Shown here: positions 1-11,784 of the stretch, piece after piece
Layout of the letters: the number at the start of each line of letters is the position of its first letter
Numbering within the stretch: position 1 is the stretch's first letter
DNA from: Streptomyces sp. AC558_RSS880
GTDB lineage: Bacteria > Actinomycetota > Actinomycetes > Streptomycetales > Streptomycetaceae
Direction: 5' to 3'
Length of the DNA: 64,000 nt
NCBI RefSeq assembly: GCF_019049255.1
Contig: NZ_JAGMUJ010000115.1
Location: 7,355-71,354 of the forward strand
Notes under the pieces: generated by a model
What the model saw: only the letters and a program-made list of their open reading frames with translations
The model's database searches: none
What the model was told of the DNA's origin: nothing
Translations under genes and position numbers: made by a program

Positions 1-240
1 ATCAGCAAGCACTCGCGGGCGACCTGGGCGGCCGTGGAGGTGTGGCGGACGGAGAACCGGCTGATGCTCCAGGTCGTGGACAACGGCGTGGGCGGGGCCG
101 ATGTGTCCGAGGGTTCCGGACTGGCCGGGCTGGCGGAGCGGCTGGACGCGGTGGACGGGATCCTGGTGGTGGACTCCCCGGCCGGCGGCCCGACGCGGGT
201 GACCGCCGAGCTGCCGTGGCGGGCGCAGCGGACACGATGA
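1..240 (+). CDS. Sensor histidine kinase, C-terminal fragment (ATPase domain)
   Basis: The gene enters from the left edge already in frame; only the last 79 residues are visible. They contain the end of a GHKL ATPase domain: a DNGVGG box near residue 29 of the fragment, a glycine-rich GSGLAGLAERL segment, and a closing beta-strand region ending PTRVTAELPW. The GLAGLAERL form of the G2 box is typical of NarL-type (HisKA_3) kinases, which fits the LuxR-type response regulator that follows on the same strand. It would autophosphorylate on a histidine upstream of the window and pass phosphate to that regulator. The sensing domain is outside the window, so the signal is unknown. Confidence 0.85.
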   Translation: MSKHSRATWAAVEVWRTENRLMLQVVDNGVGGADVSEGSGLAGLAERLDAVDGILVVDSPAGGPTRVTAELPWRAQRTR

Positions 241-429
241 GGGCGGGCCGGCTTCACTGACGGAACCGGTGGGCGGGTGCGGGCCACGGCCTCGCACCCG
301 CCCACCACGACGACACCCCCCAATCTCGTCGCCCCGCCGCATCCCCCACCGGATGCTGGAATGCTGGACCTGACGACCGGGACCGCCACGAGGGCGGGCG
401 CGGATCAGGGGCATGGGGGGCCGAGGAAC

Positions 430-1101
430 GTGGAGGACAGGGTGCGGGTGGTCATCGCCGAGGATTCGGTGCTGCTGCGGGAGGGCCTGACCCGGTTGCT
501 GACCGACCGTGGGCACGAGGTCGTGGCCGGTGTCGGTGACGGTGACGCGCTGATCAAGACCATCACCGAGCTGGACGGGGAGAACCTGCTCCCGGACGTC
601 GTGGTGGCCGACGTACGGATGCCGCCGACGCACACGGACGAGGGGGTGCGGGCCGCGGTGCAGCTGCGCAGGACGCATCCGGGCATCGGTGTGCTGGTGC
701 TGTCGCAGTACGTGGAGGAGCGCTACGCCACGGAGCTGCTCGCCGGTTCCAGCCGTGGCGTCGGTTATCTGCTCAAGGACCGGGTGGCCGAGGTCCGTGA
801 GTTCGTGGACGCGGTGGTGCGGGTGGCCGAGGGCGGTACGGCGCTGGACCCGGAGGTCGTCGCACAGCTGCTGGGGCGCAGCCGTAAGCAGGACGTGCTC
901 GCGGGACTCACCCCGCGTGAGCGGGAGGTCCTGGGGCTGATGGCGGAGGGCCGGACGAACTCGGCGATCGCCAGGCAGCTGGTGGTCAGCGACGGTGCCG
1001 TGGAGAAGCACGTCAGCAATATCTTCCTGAAGCTGGGGCTGTCCCCGAGCGACGGCGATCACCGGCGGGTACTGGCCGTTCTCACCTACCTCAACTCCTG
1101 A
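430..1101 (+). CDS. LuxR/NarL-family response regulator
   Basis: A 223-residue two-domain regulator, normal length for the family. The receiver domain (residues 5-125) has the acidic pair E11-D12, phospho-acceptor D61 in VVVADVRMP and the conserved lysine in LLKD. The DNA-binding domain (about 158-215) has the LuxR signature LTPREREVLGLMAEGRTN followed by VEKHVSNIF. The reading frame is open further upstream to 277, but that stretch is proline- and threonine-rich and unlike a receiver domain. The GTG at 430 has a GAGG a few bases upstream and places the first beta strand at residue 5, so I chose it. The upstream kinase fragment is the likely partner. Target genes cannot be read from the sequence; korA follows 132 bases downstream. 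Confidence 0.9.
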   Translation: MEDRVRVVIAEDSVLLREGLTRLLTDRGHEVVAGVGDGDALIKTITELDGENLLPDVVVADVRMPPTHTDEGVRAAVQLRRTHPGIGVLVLSQYVEERYATELLAGSSRGVGYLLKDRVAEVREFVDAVVRVAEGGTALDPEVVAQLLGRSRKQDVLAGLTPREREVLGLMAEGRTNSAIARQLVVSDGAVEKHVSNIFLKLGLSPSDGDHRRVLAVLTYLNS

Positions 1102-1233
1102 GCGAGGACGTCTCGAAGTCGTGTCCACCATGCGAATGAGCCGAGGAAGGCGACCCTCACGGACGTAGGGTTTATGCGGGGAAGGCCTACGGGAAGGCCG
1201 TCCCGGACAGCCGCCTCGAGGAGGTCCAGTTCA

Positions 1234-4213
<2,980 letters not shown>

Positions 4214-4235
4214 ATCCCGCCGACGACCGGAACGG

Positions 4236-4263
4236 GGCCCGGGTGCGCTACGGCGCCCGGGCC
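4236..4263. terminator. Bidirectional terminator between korB and the HxlR gene
   Basis: Arms 4236-4243 (GGCCCGGG) and 4256-4263 (CCCGGGCC) form a perfect 8-bp stem, with further GCGC pairing inside. It lies between two convergent genes and overlaps the last codons of the HxlR gene. There is no U-tract, which is usual in Streptomyces. Confidence 0.6.
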
Positions 4264-4628
4264 TCGTCGTACGCCTGCCGGGCGGCGAGGACGTCGGCCG
4301 TGCGCTTCTCGGTCCACAGCGCCAGGTCGCGCACCTGCTCGGCCGCCTCGCGGCCCAGGCCGGTGAGGGAGTAGTCGACGCGGGGCGGGATGACCGGCTT
4401 GGCGTCGCGGTGGACCAGGCCGTCGCGCTCCAGGGTCTGGAGGGTCTGGGTGAGCATCTTCTCGCTGACCCTGCCGATCGCCCGGCGCAGTTCGCTGAAG
4501 CGGTACGGGCGCTCCAGCAGCTGGATCAGCACCAGCACGCCCCAGCGGCTGGTCACGTGCTCCAGGATCAGCCGGTGCGGGCACATCGCCTCGCCGTCGT
4601 TCCACCCGGCACCATCACTTACCGCCAT
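4248..4628 (-). CDS. HxlR-family redox-sensing regulator (QorR-like)
   Basis: A 126-residue winged-helix repressor of the HxlR (DUF24) family. The family signature is present: a cysteine at residue 16 in CPHRLILEHVTSRWGVLVL, then the RFSELRRAIGRVSEKMLTQTLQTLERDGLV recognition helix and wing. One conserved N-terminal cysteine at this position is the sensing residue in QorR, YodB and HypR, where quinones or thiol oxidants inactivate the repressor. The gene diverges from a QorB-like quinone oxidoreductase, the arrangement of E. coli ytfH-qorB and Corynebacterium qorR-qor2. No clear ribosome-binding site precedes the ATG, and an inverted repeat (4632-4656) abuts it, consistent with autorepression. 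Quinone sensing is inferred. Confidence 0.88.
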   Translation of the reverse strand: MAVSDGAGWNDGEAMCPHRLILEHVTSRWGVLVLIQLLERPYRFSELRRAIGRVSEKMLTQTLQTLERDGLVHRDAKPVIPPRVDYSLTGLGREAAEQVRDLALWTEKRTADVLAARQAYDEARAP

Positions 4629-4631
4629 GCC

Positions 4632-4656
4632 AGTACCTTACTTCAAAGTGGGTACT
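4632..4656. promoter_or_regulatory. Candidate operator shared by HxlR regulator and qorB-like gene
   Basis: An imperfect 25-bp inverted repeat with perfect outer arms AGTACC (4632-4637) and GGTACT (4651-4656); 8 of 12 arm positions are symmetrical. It sits in the 99-bp divergent intergenic region, immediately upstream of the regulator start and about 70 bases before the oxidoreductase start. Operators of HxlR/DUF24 repressors are short inverted repeats of this kind. Binding is inferred. Confidence 0.5.
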
Positions 4657-4727
4657 TTCCAATAGTTAGCGCAACTCCTAGGGTGAGTGACACACCCGCA
4701 CACGCATCCCCACAGGAGTTCCGCATC

Positions 4728-5582
<855 letters not shown>

Positions 5583-5744
5583 TCCGGAGGATCGCCGAGG
5601 CCGCCACCCCCGCCCGTCATGACCGTATGCCGGTACGGACATGACACGCGGGGGTGTCCGGCGTTACCGTCGTCCGGCGAGCACCGCGCGCGTGGGCGGG
5701 CATCGCGGGAGACAGGGCACGCGTCGGACACGGAGGAGGGGCCG

Positions 5745-6782
5745 ATGACCGGGAAGCCGGCCGCAGAGCGGCGCACAGGACTGCTGAACGGCTTCGCGGC
5801 GTACGGGATGTGGGGGCTCGTCCCGCTGTTCTGGCCCTTGCTCAAGCCCGCCGGAGCGGTGGAGATCCTGGCCCACCGGATGGTCTGGTCACTGTTCTTC
5901 GTGGCCGCCGCCCTGCTCCTCATACGCCGCTGGGCCTGGCTCGGGGAGCTGCTGCGGCAGCCGCGCAAACTGGCGCTGATCACGGTCGCCGCGGCGGTCA
6001 TCACCGTCAACTGGGGCGTCTACATCTGGTCCGTGAACTCCGGGCACGTCGTCGAGGCCTCCCTCGGCTACTTCATCAACCCGCTGGTCACGATCGCGAT
6101 GGGCGTGCTGCTGCTGAAGGAGCGCCTGCGGCCCGTGCAGTGGGCGGCGGTCGGGGTGGGCGCCGCGGCGGTGCTCGTCCTCACCGTCGGTTACGGCCGG
6201 CCGCCGTGGATCTCGCTCTGTCTCGCCTTCTCCTTCGCCACGTACGGACTGGTGAAGAAGAAGGTCAACCTCGGCGGCGTCGAGTCGCTGGCCGCCGAGA
6301 CCGCGATCCAGTTCCTGCCCGCCCTCGCCTACCTGCTGTGGCTGGGCGCCCGGGGCGATTCCACGTTCGCCGCCGAAGGGGCCGGGCACGCCGCGCTGCT
6401 CGCCGCGACCGGGATCGTCACCGCGCTCCCCCTGGTCTGCTTCGGCGCCGCCGCGATCCGCGTGCCGCTGTCCACGCTGGGCCTGCTGCAGTACCTGGCG
6501 CCGGTCTTCCAGTTCCTGCTCGGCGTCCTCTACTTCAAGGAGGCCATGCCGCCCGAGCGCTGGGCCGGTTTCGCCCTGGTGTGGCTGGCGCTCACCCTCC
6601 TCACCTGGGACGCCCTGCGCACCGCCCGCCGGGCCGCCCGCGCGCTCGCCGGGGCGACCGGGGACAGCGGGACTACCGGGACTACTGGGACTACTGGGGA
6701 CAGCGTGCCGGCCGCCGTCCCGGTGCGTGCCGGGAGCGCGCCCGCCGCGGCCCGGGCGGACCACATGGAAACCAGGTCGTAG
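5745..6782 (+). CDS. rarD: RarD-type EamA-family permease
   Basis: A 345-residue inner-membrane protein with about ten predicted transmembrane segments, matching the RarD branch of the drug/metabolite transporter superfamily. It starts with the typical GFAAYGMWGLVPLFWPLL, followed by EILAHRMVWS and NWGVYIWSVNSGHVVEASLGYFINPL, all strong RarD signatures. The substrate is unknown in the family. The ATG at 5745 follows GGAGGAGGGG closely, so the longer open frame upstream (to 5619) is not used. The C-terminal 40 residues extend beyond the normal RarD end and carry a short GTTGTTGTTG tract from a 9-bp DNA repeat near 6665-6700. That tail is likely a disordered cytoplasmic extension. Confidence 0.9.
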   Translation: MTGKPAAERRTGLLNGFAAYGMWGLVPLFWPLLKPAGAVEILAHRMVWSLFFVAAALLLIRRWAWLGELLRQPRKLALITVAAAVITVNWGVYIWSVNSGHVVEASLGYFINPLVTIAMGVLLLKERLRPVQWAAVGVGAAAVLVLTVGYGRPPWISLCLAFSFATYGLVKKKVNLGGVESLAAETAIQFLPALAYLLWLGARGDSTFAAEGAGHAALLAATGIVTALPLVCFGAAAIRVPLSTLGLLQYLAPVFQFLLGVLYFKEAMPPERWAGFALVWLALTLLTWDALRTARRAARALAGATGDSGTTGTTGTTGDSVPAAVPVRAGSAPAAARADHMETRS

Positions 6783-6821
6783 AGCCGGGCGTTGTCAGAG
6801 CCGCGTCCTATAACTGATCGC

Positions 6822-7301
6822 ATGACGCAGACACCGACACCGACACCGCCCACGCCCGTGCACTGGAAGGTCGTCATCGACGCGGCCGATCCGCACGCGC
6901 AGGCCGACTTCTGGGCCGCCGCCCTGCACTACGTGGTCGAGGACAACAGCGCGCTCATCGGGAAACTGCTGGGTGCGGGCGCCGTCCCGGCCGAGCTGAC
7001 CGTCGAGTCCCACGGCCGCCGGGCCTGGCGCGACCTGGCGGCGGTACGGCACCCCGACGACCCGTACGAGGAGGAGAGCGGCACCGGCCGTGGACGGCGG
7101 CTGCTGTTCCAGCGCGTACCGGAGGAGAAGACGGTCAAGAACCGGCTCCACCTCGACCTGCATCCCGGTGCGGGGCGCCGCGAGGAGGAGCTCGCCCGGC
7201 TGGAGGAGCTCGGCGCGCGGGTGCTGCGGCGGGTGGAGGAGCCTTCCGGAGGGTGGCTGCTGATGGCCGATCCGGAAGGCAACGAGTTCTGCCTGCACTA
7301 G
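6822..7301 (+). CDS. VOC-family (glyoxalase/bleomycin-resistance fold) protein
   Basis: A 159-residue protein with two VOC half-domains: HWKVVIDAADPHAQADFWAAALHY near the start, and NRLHLDLHPGAGRREEELARLEELGA to DPEGNEFCLH at the end. These are characteristic of the glyoxalase-like family used for small-molecule binding or metal-dependent chemistry. Histidine and glutamate ligands are visible in LHLDLH and EGNEF, but no substrate can be assigned. The ATG at 6822 has no ribosome-binding site, and a -10-like TATAAC (6809-6814) lies so close that the transcript would begin at or next to the ATG. A leaderless message is likely. A TTG start at 6792 in the same frame is less attractive. Confidence 0.8.
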   Translation: MTQTPTPTPPTPVHWKVVIDAADPHAQADFWAAALHYVVEDNSALIGKLLGAGAVPAELTVESHGRRAWRDLAAVRHPDDPYEEESGTGRGRRLLFQRVPEEKTVKNRLHLDLHPGAGRREEELARLEELGARVLRRVEEPSGGWLLMADPEGNEFCLH

Positions 7302-7328
7302 GGGAACCCCTGGGTGCGGCGGGGCCGC

Positions 7329-8552
7329 TCAGGTCTGCCGCGTGCGGGCGCGTTCGGTCAGCCGGCCCATGCGGGCGCGGGCGGACTCCAGTTCCTCGAT
7401 CTCGTCGGCGGCGGGGCCGTTCTCGGCGGTGAGCTCGGTCCACAGGGCGATCAGCTCGTGTCCGAGTTCCAGTCCGAGCAGCGGGTCGCGCACCGCGCGC
7501 CATGCGGTCGCCGCGCTGCGGACGTTGCCGTAGGCGGCCTCCGCGTCCCCCGCGCGGCGGCAGATCACGGCGAGGTCGAGGGAGACGCGGAAGGCGTGCA
7601 GCGGCTCACCGGCCAGGTAGGCGATGTACGCGGCGAGTTCGCGCAGCCGCAGCACCTCCGGGTGCTCGGGGCCCAGGGTTCCCGAGGCCTCCGTGACGGT
7701 CTCCTCGGCCAGCCGGGCCGCCGCGTCGATCCTGCCCGCCCGGACGGCGTCGTTGACCCGGGCCATGGGTTCGGCGAGGTGGCTCTCGCCGACGACGAGG
7801 GGTTCGTCACCGAGCACCGCCTCCGCCACGGCGTCGAAACCCCGGGGCGGGGTGGGCTTGGGGTCGGGGTCGAGTACGGGCTCGGGGGGCGGTGCGGTTT
7901 CGTGCGCCCGGGGCCGGTCCGTCCCGGGGGAAGGGTGCGGCCTCGCGTCCATGGCCGGGGGCGGACCGAACTCGCCCCTCGGAGGTGCGACCGTGCCGGG
8001 CGGCGTGATCTCCGCCGACTCGGGCACGGCGCGCAGCCGGAACGTCGGTACGGCGTCCCGGGGAGCCCCCGGCTCGGGGACGGGGCGCAGTGCGAAGGTG
8101 GGGGTGGCGTCCCGTACGGGGTCCGGCCGCGCGGTCGTCTCCGCCGGCGCCTGCGGTTCCGCCACGGGGCGCGGGAAGTGCGCCGGCCGTTCCGTACCGG
8201 GCTCCCGCACCGGCTCCCGGTCCTGCGCCGGTGCCGTCGGGGCGGGCCGCGCCGTGAAGTGGCTGGAGCCGTCCGGGTCGACCTGGAGCGGAATGACGTA
8301 GCCGAGGCGCTCGTCGTGCACGGTGGCGAGGACGGCGTGACCGGAGGCGATGGCGATGCGGTGGAGGCGGTTCAGCACCGCCTGCTGGATCTCCTCGCCG
8401 GGCCCCGCGACCACCGTCACCCCGCCGACCGACGCCCGGCCCGTATCCGCCCCGCCCACGGGGACACGGACGTCGATCGGCGCTGCCGCAAGGTTCGCCG
8501 CATGGGCGGCCTGCTGCTGTTCCCGCTTCTTCTCGCGGCTGAGTCGAGACAT
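7329..8552 (-). CDS. Tetratricopeptide-repeat protein of unknown function
   Basis: A 407-residue protein of three parts. The N-terminus is basic (SRLSREKKREQQQ), followed by a compact domain around GEEIQQAVLNRLHRIAIASGHAVLATVHDERLGYVIPLQVDPDG. Residues about 110-240 are proline- and arginine-rich and probably disordered. The C-terminal 150 residues are helical TPR-like repeats (ARVNDAVRAGRIDAAARLAEETVTEA and later repeats). The ATG at 8552 is preceded by GAGGGA and was preferred over the in-frame start at 8576. It diverges from the small P-loop-like gene at 8733. I do not recognise a function; a scaffold or regulatory role is only a guess from the TPRs. Confidence 0.75.
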   Translation of the reverse strand: MSRLSREKKREQQQAAHAANLAAAPIDVRVPVGGADTGRASVGGVTVVAGPGEEIQQAVLNRLHRIAIASGHAVLATVHDERLGYVIPLQVDPDGSSHFTARPAPTAPAQDREPVREPGTERPAHFPRPVAEPQAPAETTARPDPVRDATPTFALRPVPEPGAPRDAVPTFRLRAVPESAEITPPGTVAPPRGEFGPPPAMDARPHPSPGTDRPRAHETAPPPEPVLDPDPKPTPPRGFDAVAEAVLGDEPLVVGESHLAEPMARVNDAVRAGRIDAAARLAEETVTEASGTLGPEHPEVLRLRELAAYIAYLAGEPLHAFRVSLDLAVICRRAGDAEAAYGNVRSAATAWRAVRDPLLGLELGHELIALWTELTAENGPAADEIEELESARARMGRLTERARTRQT

Positions 8553-8732
8553 CGTTCCCTCATTCGGGTCGTACACCTATCGTCGAGTCTGTCCGCTCGC
8601 TCGCGCTTCTCACGTCACCGCGTTGTCACAGGCTCGTCCCAACGGCCGTCCGCGCCGGTTTCCCGCCCGTCCGGCGGCATGAGGACCGAGGTGGCGAGCA
8701 GGAGAATCGAGGTGACGAGCGGGAGAGGGGAC

Positions 8733-9227
8733 ATGGGACAAGGACCGGAGATCTGGATCCGAGGGCCGGTGGCGGTACCGGAGGCGGCCCCGCCGGAGCC
8801 CGCCCCCGCGCGGGCGACGGCCCGCCGCTTCTCCTGGGTCGGCCTGCACGGCGGCGCGGGCGTCTCCACGCTCGCCACGGTCTACGGCGGTCATGACAGC
8901 GGACGCGCCTGGCCCGGCCCCGCCGGTCCGCGGTCGGTACTGCTCGTCGCCCGGACCCACGCCGCCGGTCTGGACGCCGTGGTCCCGGCCGTGGACATGG
9001 TCCGGCGCGGCGAGGCACCGCAGGGGCTGCGGCTGGACGCCGTCGTCCTGGTGGCGGACGCGCCGGGACGGTTGCCGCGTCCCCTCGCCCACCGGCTCCG
9101 GAGCGTCGAGTCGGTGATCGACGTGTACCGCGTGCCCTGGGTGAACGAGTGGCGCCTGGGCGACCTGAGCGGCCGGCCGCCCCGCGGGACGGAGCCACTG
9201 GCCCGCCTGACGGGCGCGATGCCCTGA
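8733..9227 (+). CDS. Small ParA/MinD-like P-loop protein, uncharacterised
   Basis: A 164-residue protein with a glycine-rich segment GLHGGAGVSTLA at about residues 38-49, which resembles the deviant Walker A (GGxGKST) of ParA/MinD ATPases but lacks the signature lysine. Later segments (SVLLVARTHAAGLDAVVPAVDM, LDAVVLVADAPGRLP) look like beta-strand/helix units of the same fold. The protein is too short for a full ATPase, so it is probably a degenerate or non-hydrolysing relative, perhaps of the actinobacterial DUF6668 type. The ATG at 8733 follows a strong GGGAGAGGGG site. An in-frame ATG at 8679 is possible, but it runs through a 21-bp tandem repeat (8687-8728) that contains this site. The amidase frame downstream overlaps its end. 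Confidence 0.65.
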   Translation: MGQGPEIWIRGPVAVPEAAPPEPAPARATARRFSWVGLHGGAGVSTLATVYGGHDSGRAWPGPAGPRSVLLVARTHAAGLDAVVPAVDMVRRGEAPQGLRLDAVVLVADAPGRLPRPLAHRLRSVESVIDVYRVPWVNEWRLGDLSGRPPRGTEPLARLTGAMP

Positions 9228-10435
9228 GCGGGGAACCGCGGCCGGTCTCGGGCGTCCGTGCGCCGGACGGTCGGGGACACGGCTCTCGTGCGTCCGCCTC
9301 GGTCGAGGAGATCGCCTCCGCGGTGCGCGGGAGGCGGCTGCGGGCCGTGGAGGTGGTCGCGGAGGCGCTGGAGCGGATCGAGCGGGCCGATCCGGTGCTG
9401 TGCGCGTTCCTCGAGGTGTGGGGCGAGGAGGCGCTGCGGCGGGCGGACGAGGTGGACGCGCGGGTCGCCGCCGGGGAGCGGCTGCCGCTGGCCGGGGTGC
9501 CGGTCGCGGTCAAGGGGCGGCACGGGCTGCGTGCGGCGGGGCCGCTGCTCGCGGCCGGCGGTGTCGCCGTGGGGGCCACGTCGGTGCCCGGTCCGGGAAC
9601 GCCCTGGCAGACCTGGGGGCTCGGGGCGCACGGCCGTACCGTCAACCCGTGGCGGGCGGACCGTACGCCGGGCGGCTCCTCGGCCGGGGCGGCCGTGGCG
9701 GTGGCGGCCGGGCTGGTGCCCCTGGCGACGGGCAGCGACGGCGCGGGCTCGGTGCGGATCCCGGCGGCGTGGTGCGGGGTCGTCGGGCTGAAGGTCACGG
9801 GCGGCCGGCTCCCCTCGGCCGACCGTACGGGCCTCGCCGCGCCCGGAGTCCTCGCCCGCACGGCCTCGGACGCGGCGGCCTGGTGGCGGGTGGTGTCGGG
9901 GCGGCCCACCGCCGACGAGGTCCCGGTCCCCTTTCCCGTCTCCGCCCGCTGGTCCCCCGGCCTCGGCTTCGCCGACCCCGACGCGGAACCCGTCGCCCTG
10001 GCCCGGGCGGCGGTCGACCGGCTGGTCGACGCCGGTGTCGTACGGCTCGTACGGCCCTCGTCGCCGCCGGAGCTCCTCGACCCCGCCCCGGCCTGGCTCG
10101 CCCTGCGCACCCCCGGTGCCGATCTCGCCGACGCCCACCGCGTCCGGGCGGAGAACGACCGGCGCCTGGACCGCCTGTTCGCGGGCGCCGGGCTGCTGCT
10201 CACCCCCACGGCGCCCACCGCACCGCACGGCCACGACGGCCCCGGCGAGGTCTACTCGACCGCGCTCACCTGGGCGTTCAACGTCAGCGGGCACCCCGCG
10301 CTGAGCCTCCCGGCCGGGTTCGGCGCCGACGGCTGCCCGGCGGGGCTCCAGCTGGTCGCGCCGCGCGGGCGGGAGGGTCTGCTGCTCGCGGTGGCGCGGG
10401 AGGCGGAACGGCACGGGACGACCATCACCGGCTGA
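9149..10435 (+). CDS. Amidase signature family hydrolase
   Basis: Amidase signature enzyme, about 390-428 residues depending on the start. The Ser-cisSer-Lys triad is visible: lysine in VAVKGRHG, the cis-serine in GGSSAGAAVAVAAG and the nucleophilic serine in GSDGAGSVRIPA, followed by CGVVGLK. It hydrolyses an amide bond; the substrate is unknown. It is shorter than typical family members (450-500). The start is uncertain: there is no ATG near the conserved N-terminus (SVEEIASAVRGRRL, around 9300). The GTG at 9149 overlaps the previous gene by 79 bases, while an in-frame GTG at 9323 would cut into the conserved helix. The family includes many secondary-metabolism and nitrogen-scavenging enzymes. 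Confidence 0.8.
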   Translation: MAPGRPERPAAPRDGATGPPDGRDALSGEPRPVSGVRAPDGRGHGSRASASVEEIASAVRGRRLRAVEVVAEALERIERADPVLCAFLEVWGEEALRRADEVDARVAAGERLPLAGVPVAVKGRHGLRAAGPLLAAGGVAVGATSVPGPGTPWQTWGLGAHGRTVNPWRADRTPGGSSAGAAVAVAAGLVPLATGSDGAGSVRIPAAWCGVVGLKVTGGRLPSADRTGLAAPGVLARTASDAAAWWRVVSGRPTADEVPVPFPVSARWSPGLGFADPDAEPVALARAAVDRLVDAGVVRLVRPSSPPELLDPAPAWLALRTPGADLADAHRVRAENDRRLDRLFAGAGLLLTPTAPTAPHGHDGPGEVYSTALTWAFNVSGHPALSLPAGFGADGCPAGLQLVAPRGREGLLLAVAREAERHGTTITG

Positions 10436-10545
10436 GCGACCGGCTCCCCTTCGCCCGGAACCGCGCCACCCCTTTGATATGTAGATGCACGCGCATATGA
10501 TGCACATGCCTGCAGTTGACGTACGCCGAGCATCCGGAGATGATC

Positions 10546-11130
10546 ATGGCCCGTCGTTTCCTCTTCGTCCTGGGCAGTGCCCGTCCCGACGGAAACACCG
10601 AACTGCTGGCCCGCCGGGCCGCCGAACAGCTGCCCCCGGACGTGGAGCAGCGGTGGATCGACCTCGCCGCCCACCCGCTGCCCGACTTCGAGGACCTGCG
10701 CCACGACAGCGACCACGTCCGCCCCACGGAGGGCAACGTGGCCCTGCTCCTTGACGCCACCCTCGCGGCGACGGACGTGGTGATCGCCTCGCCGCTGTAC
10801 TGGTACTCGGTGTCCGCGCAGACCAAGCGCTACCTGGACCACTGGTCGGGCTGGCTGCGCACCCCCGGCCTGGACTTCAAGGCGACCCTGGCGGGGCGCA
10901 CCCTGTGGGGCGTCACCGCGCTCGCGCACGAGGAGCCGGAGGTCGCCGACCCGCTGGTCGGCACGCTGAACAACTCGGCCGCGTACATGGGGATGCGCTT
11001 CGGCGGGGTCCTGCTCGGCAACGGCAGCAAGCCGGGCGACGTGCTGAAGGACACGGAGGCGCTGGCACGGGCCAAGACGTTCTTCGCCCAGGAGACGCCC
11101 TTCGCCCGCTTCCCGTACGAGGCCGGCTGA
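10546..11130 (+). CDS. NADPH-dependent FMN reductase-like flavoprotein
   Basis: A 194-residue flavodoxin-fold protein of the NADPH-dependent FMN reductase/NAD(P)H dehydrogenase (quinone) class. The FMN phosphate loop is GSARPDGNTE near residues 8-17, and the second flavin loop is SPLYWYSVSAQTKRYLDHW. It probably uses NAD(P)H to reduce FMN, quinones or other small acceptors. The ATG at 10546 is preceded by CCGGAG at six bases. An in-frame ATG at 10540 and TTG at 10516 are alternatives. The upstream region has two copies of GATGCAC at 10484-10490 and 10499-10505, 15 bases apart, which could be a regulator site. It converges on the hypothetical gene at 11144. Confidence 0.82.
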   Translation: MARRFLFVLGSARPDGNTELLARRAAEQLPPDVEQRWIDLAAHPLPDFEDLRHDSDHVRPTEGNVALLLDATLAATDVVIASPLYWYSVSAQTKRYLDHWSGWLRTPGLDFKATLAGRTLWGVTALAHEEPEVADPLVGTLNNSAAYMGMRFGGVLLGNGSKPGDVLKDTEALARAKTFFAQETPFARFPYEAG

Positions 11131-11143
11131 CACCGGCGCCGCC

Positions 11144-11737
11144 TCACCAGCCGAGCTGGGCTTCGCCCAGGACCTCGCTGCCGATGTGGGCGGCGAGCTT
11201 CCGGGCGCGCTCGAGATCGCCGTGCTTGGTCACGTGGACGAAGACGGTGTGGTCCTCGGTCCACTTGTCGTCGTACTGCGCCTCGTCGCCGTGGAACACG
11301 ACCTGGACCCCGTCGTACGCCCAGTGGCCGTACGAGTCCGTCTCCGGGTCGTCCGGCCAGCAGCCGTCCCACCGGACGGAGGCCATGCCCTCGCCCAGTG
11401 CGGCCAGGAACCGTTCCTCGACGTCCCCGCGCTCGACGTCCTCACTGAAGACCAGCGGCAGGTGCGTGCGGAGTTCGGCGTCGTCCAGCATCGTCACGTC
11501 GAGGTCGAAGAAGAGGGAAGAGCCCGTCGCCGGATCCCTGCGCGGCCGCATGTAGGTGAAGGACGCCCCGGGGACGAGGCCGGCCATCTGCCGCACCTCC
11601 CGGACCGTCCGCGTCTCGGCGAAGAGCCAGATCCGGTCGTCGATCTGCTCCAGCAGCGCGCACAGCCGCTCGGCCTGCCGGTACGCCTCGGCCGCGTCGG
11701 TGGTCCGCAGGACGGGGTACGCCCGTGAGTTGCCCAT
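11144..11737 (-). CDS. Conserved hypothetical protein
   Basis: A 197-residue soluble protein that I do not recognise. Its composition is acidic and rich in aromatics in the second half (SVRWDGCWPDDPETDSYGHWAYDG). The N-terminal part is helical (AEAYRQAERLCALLEQIDDRIWLF), and the C-terminal HTVFVHVTKHGDLERARKLAAHIG has the look of an alpha/beta regulatory domain. The ATG at 11737 has a weak GAGGG upstream; longer frames to 12619 run through the ABC permease gene and are shadows. Codon use is typical of the neighbours. It lies 47 bases downstream of the ABC permease on the same strand, so co-transcription is possible. Confidence 0.7.
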   Translation of the reverse strand: MGNSRAYPVLRTTDAAEAYRQAERLCALLEQIDDRIWLFAETRTVREVRQMAGLVPGASFTYMRPRRDPATGSSLFFDLDVTMLDDAELRTHLPLVFSEDVERGDVEERFLAALGEGMASVRWDGCWPDDPETDSYGHWAYDGVQVVFHGDEAQYDDKWTEDHTVFVHVTKHGDLERARKLAAHIGSEVLGEAQLGW

Positions 11738-11784
11738 GGGCCGAACCCTCACACGCCCCGGCCCGCCCGGGCCAGCGCGTTTCC

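Noticed and set aside
277-429. N-terminal extension of the response regulator
   Set aside because: Proline/threonine-rich, no receiver-domain match, and a good GTG start with a ribosome site exists at 430.
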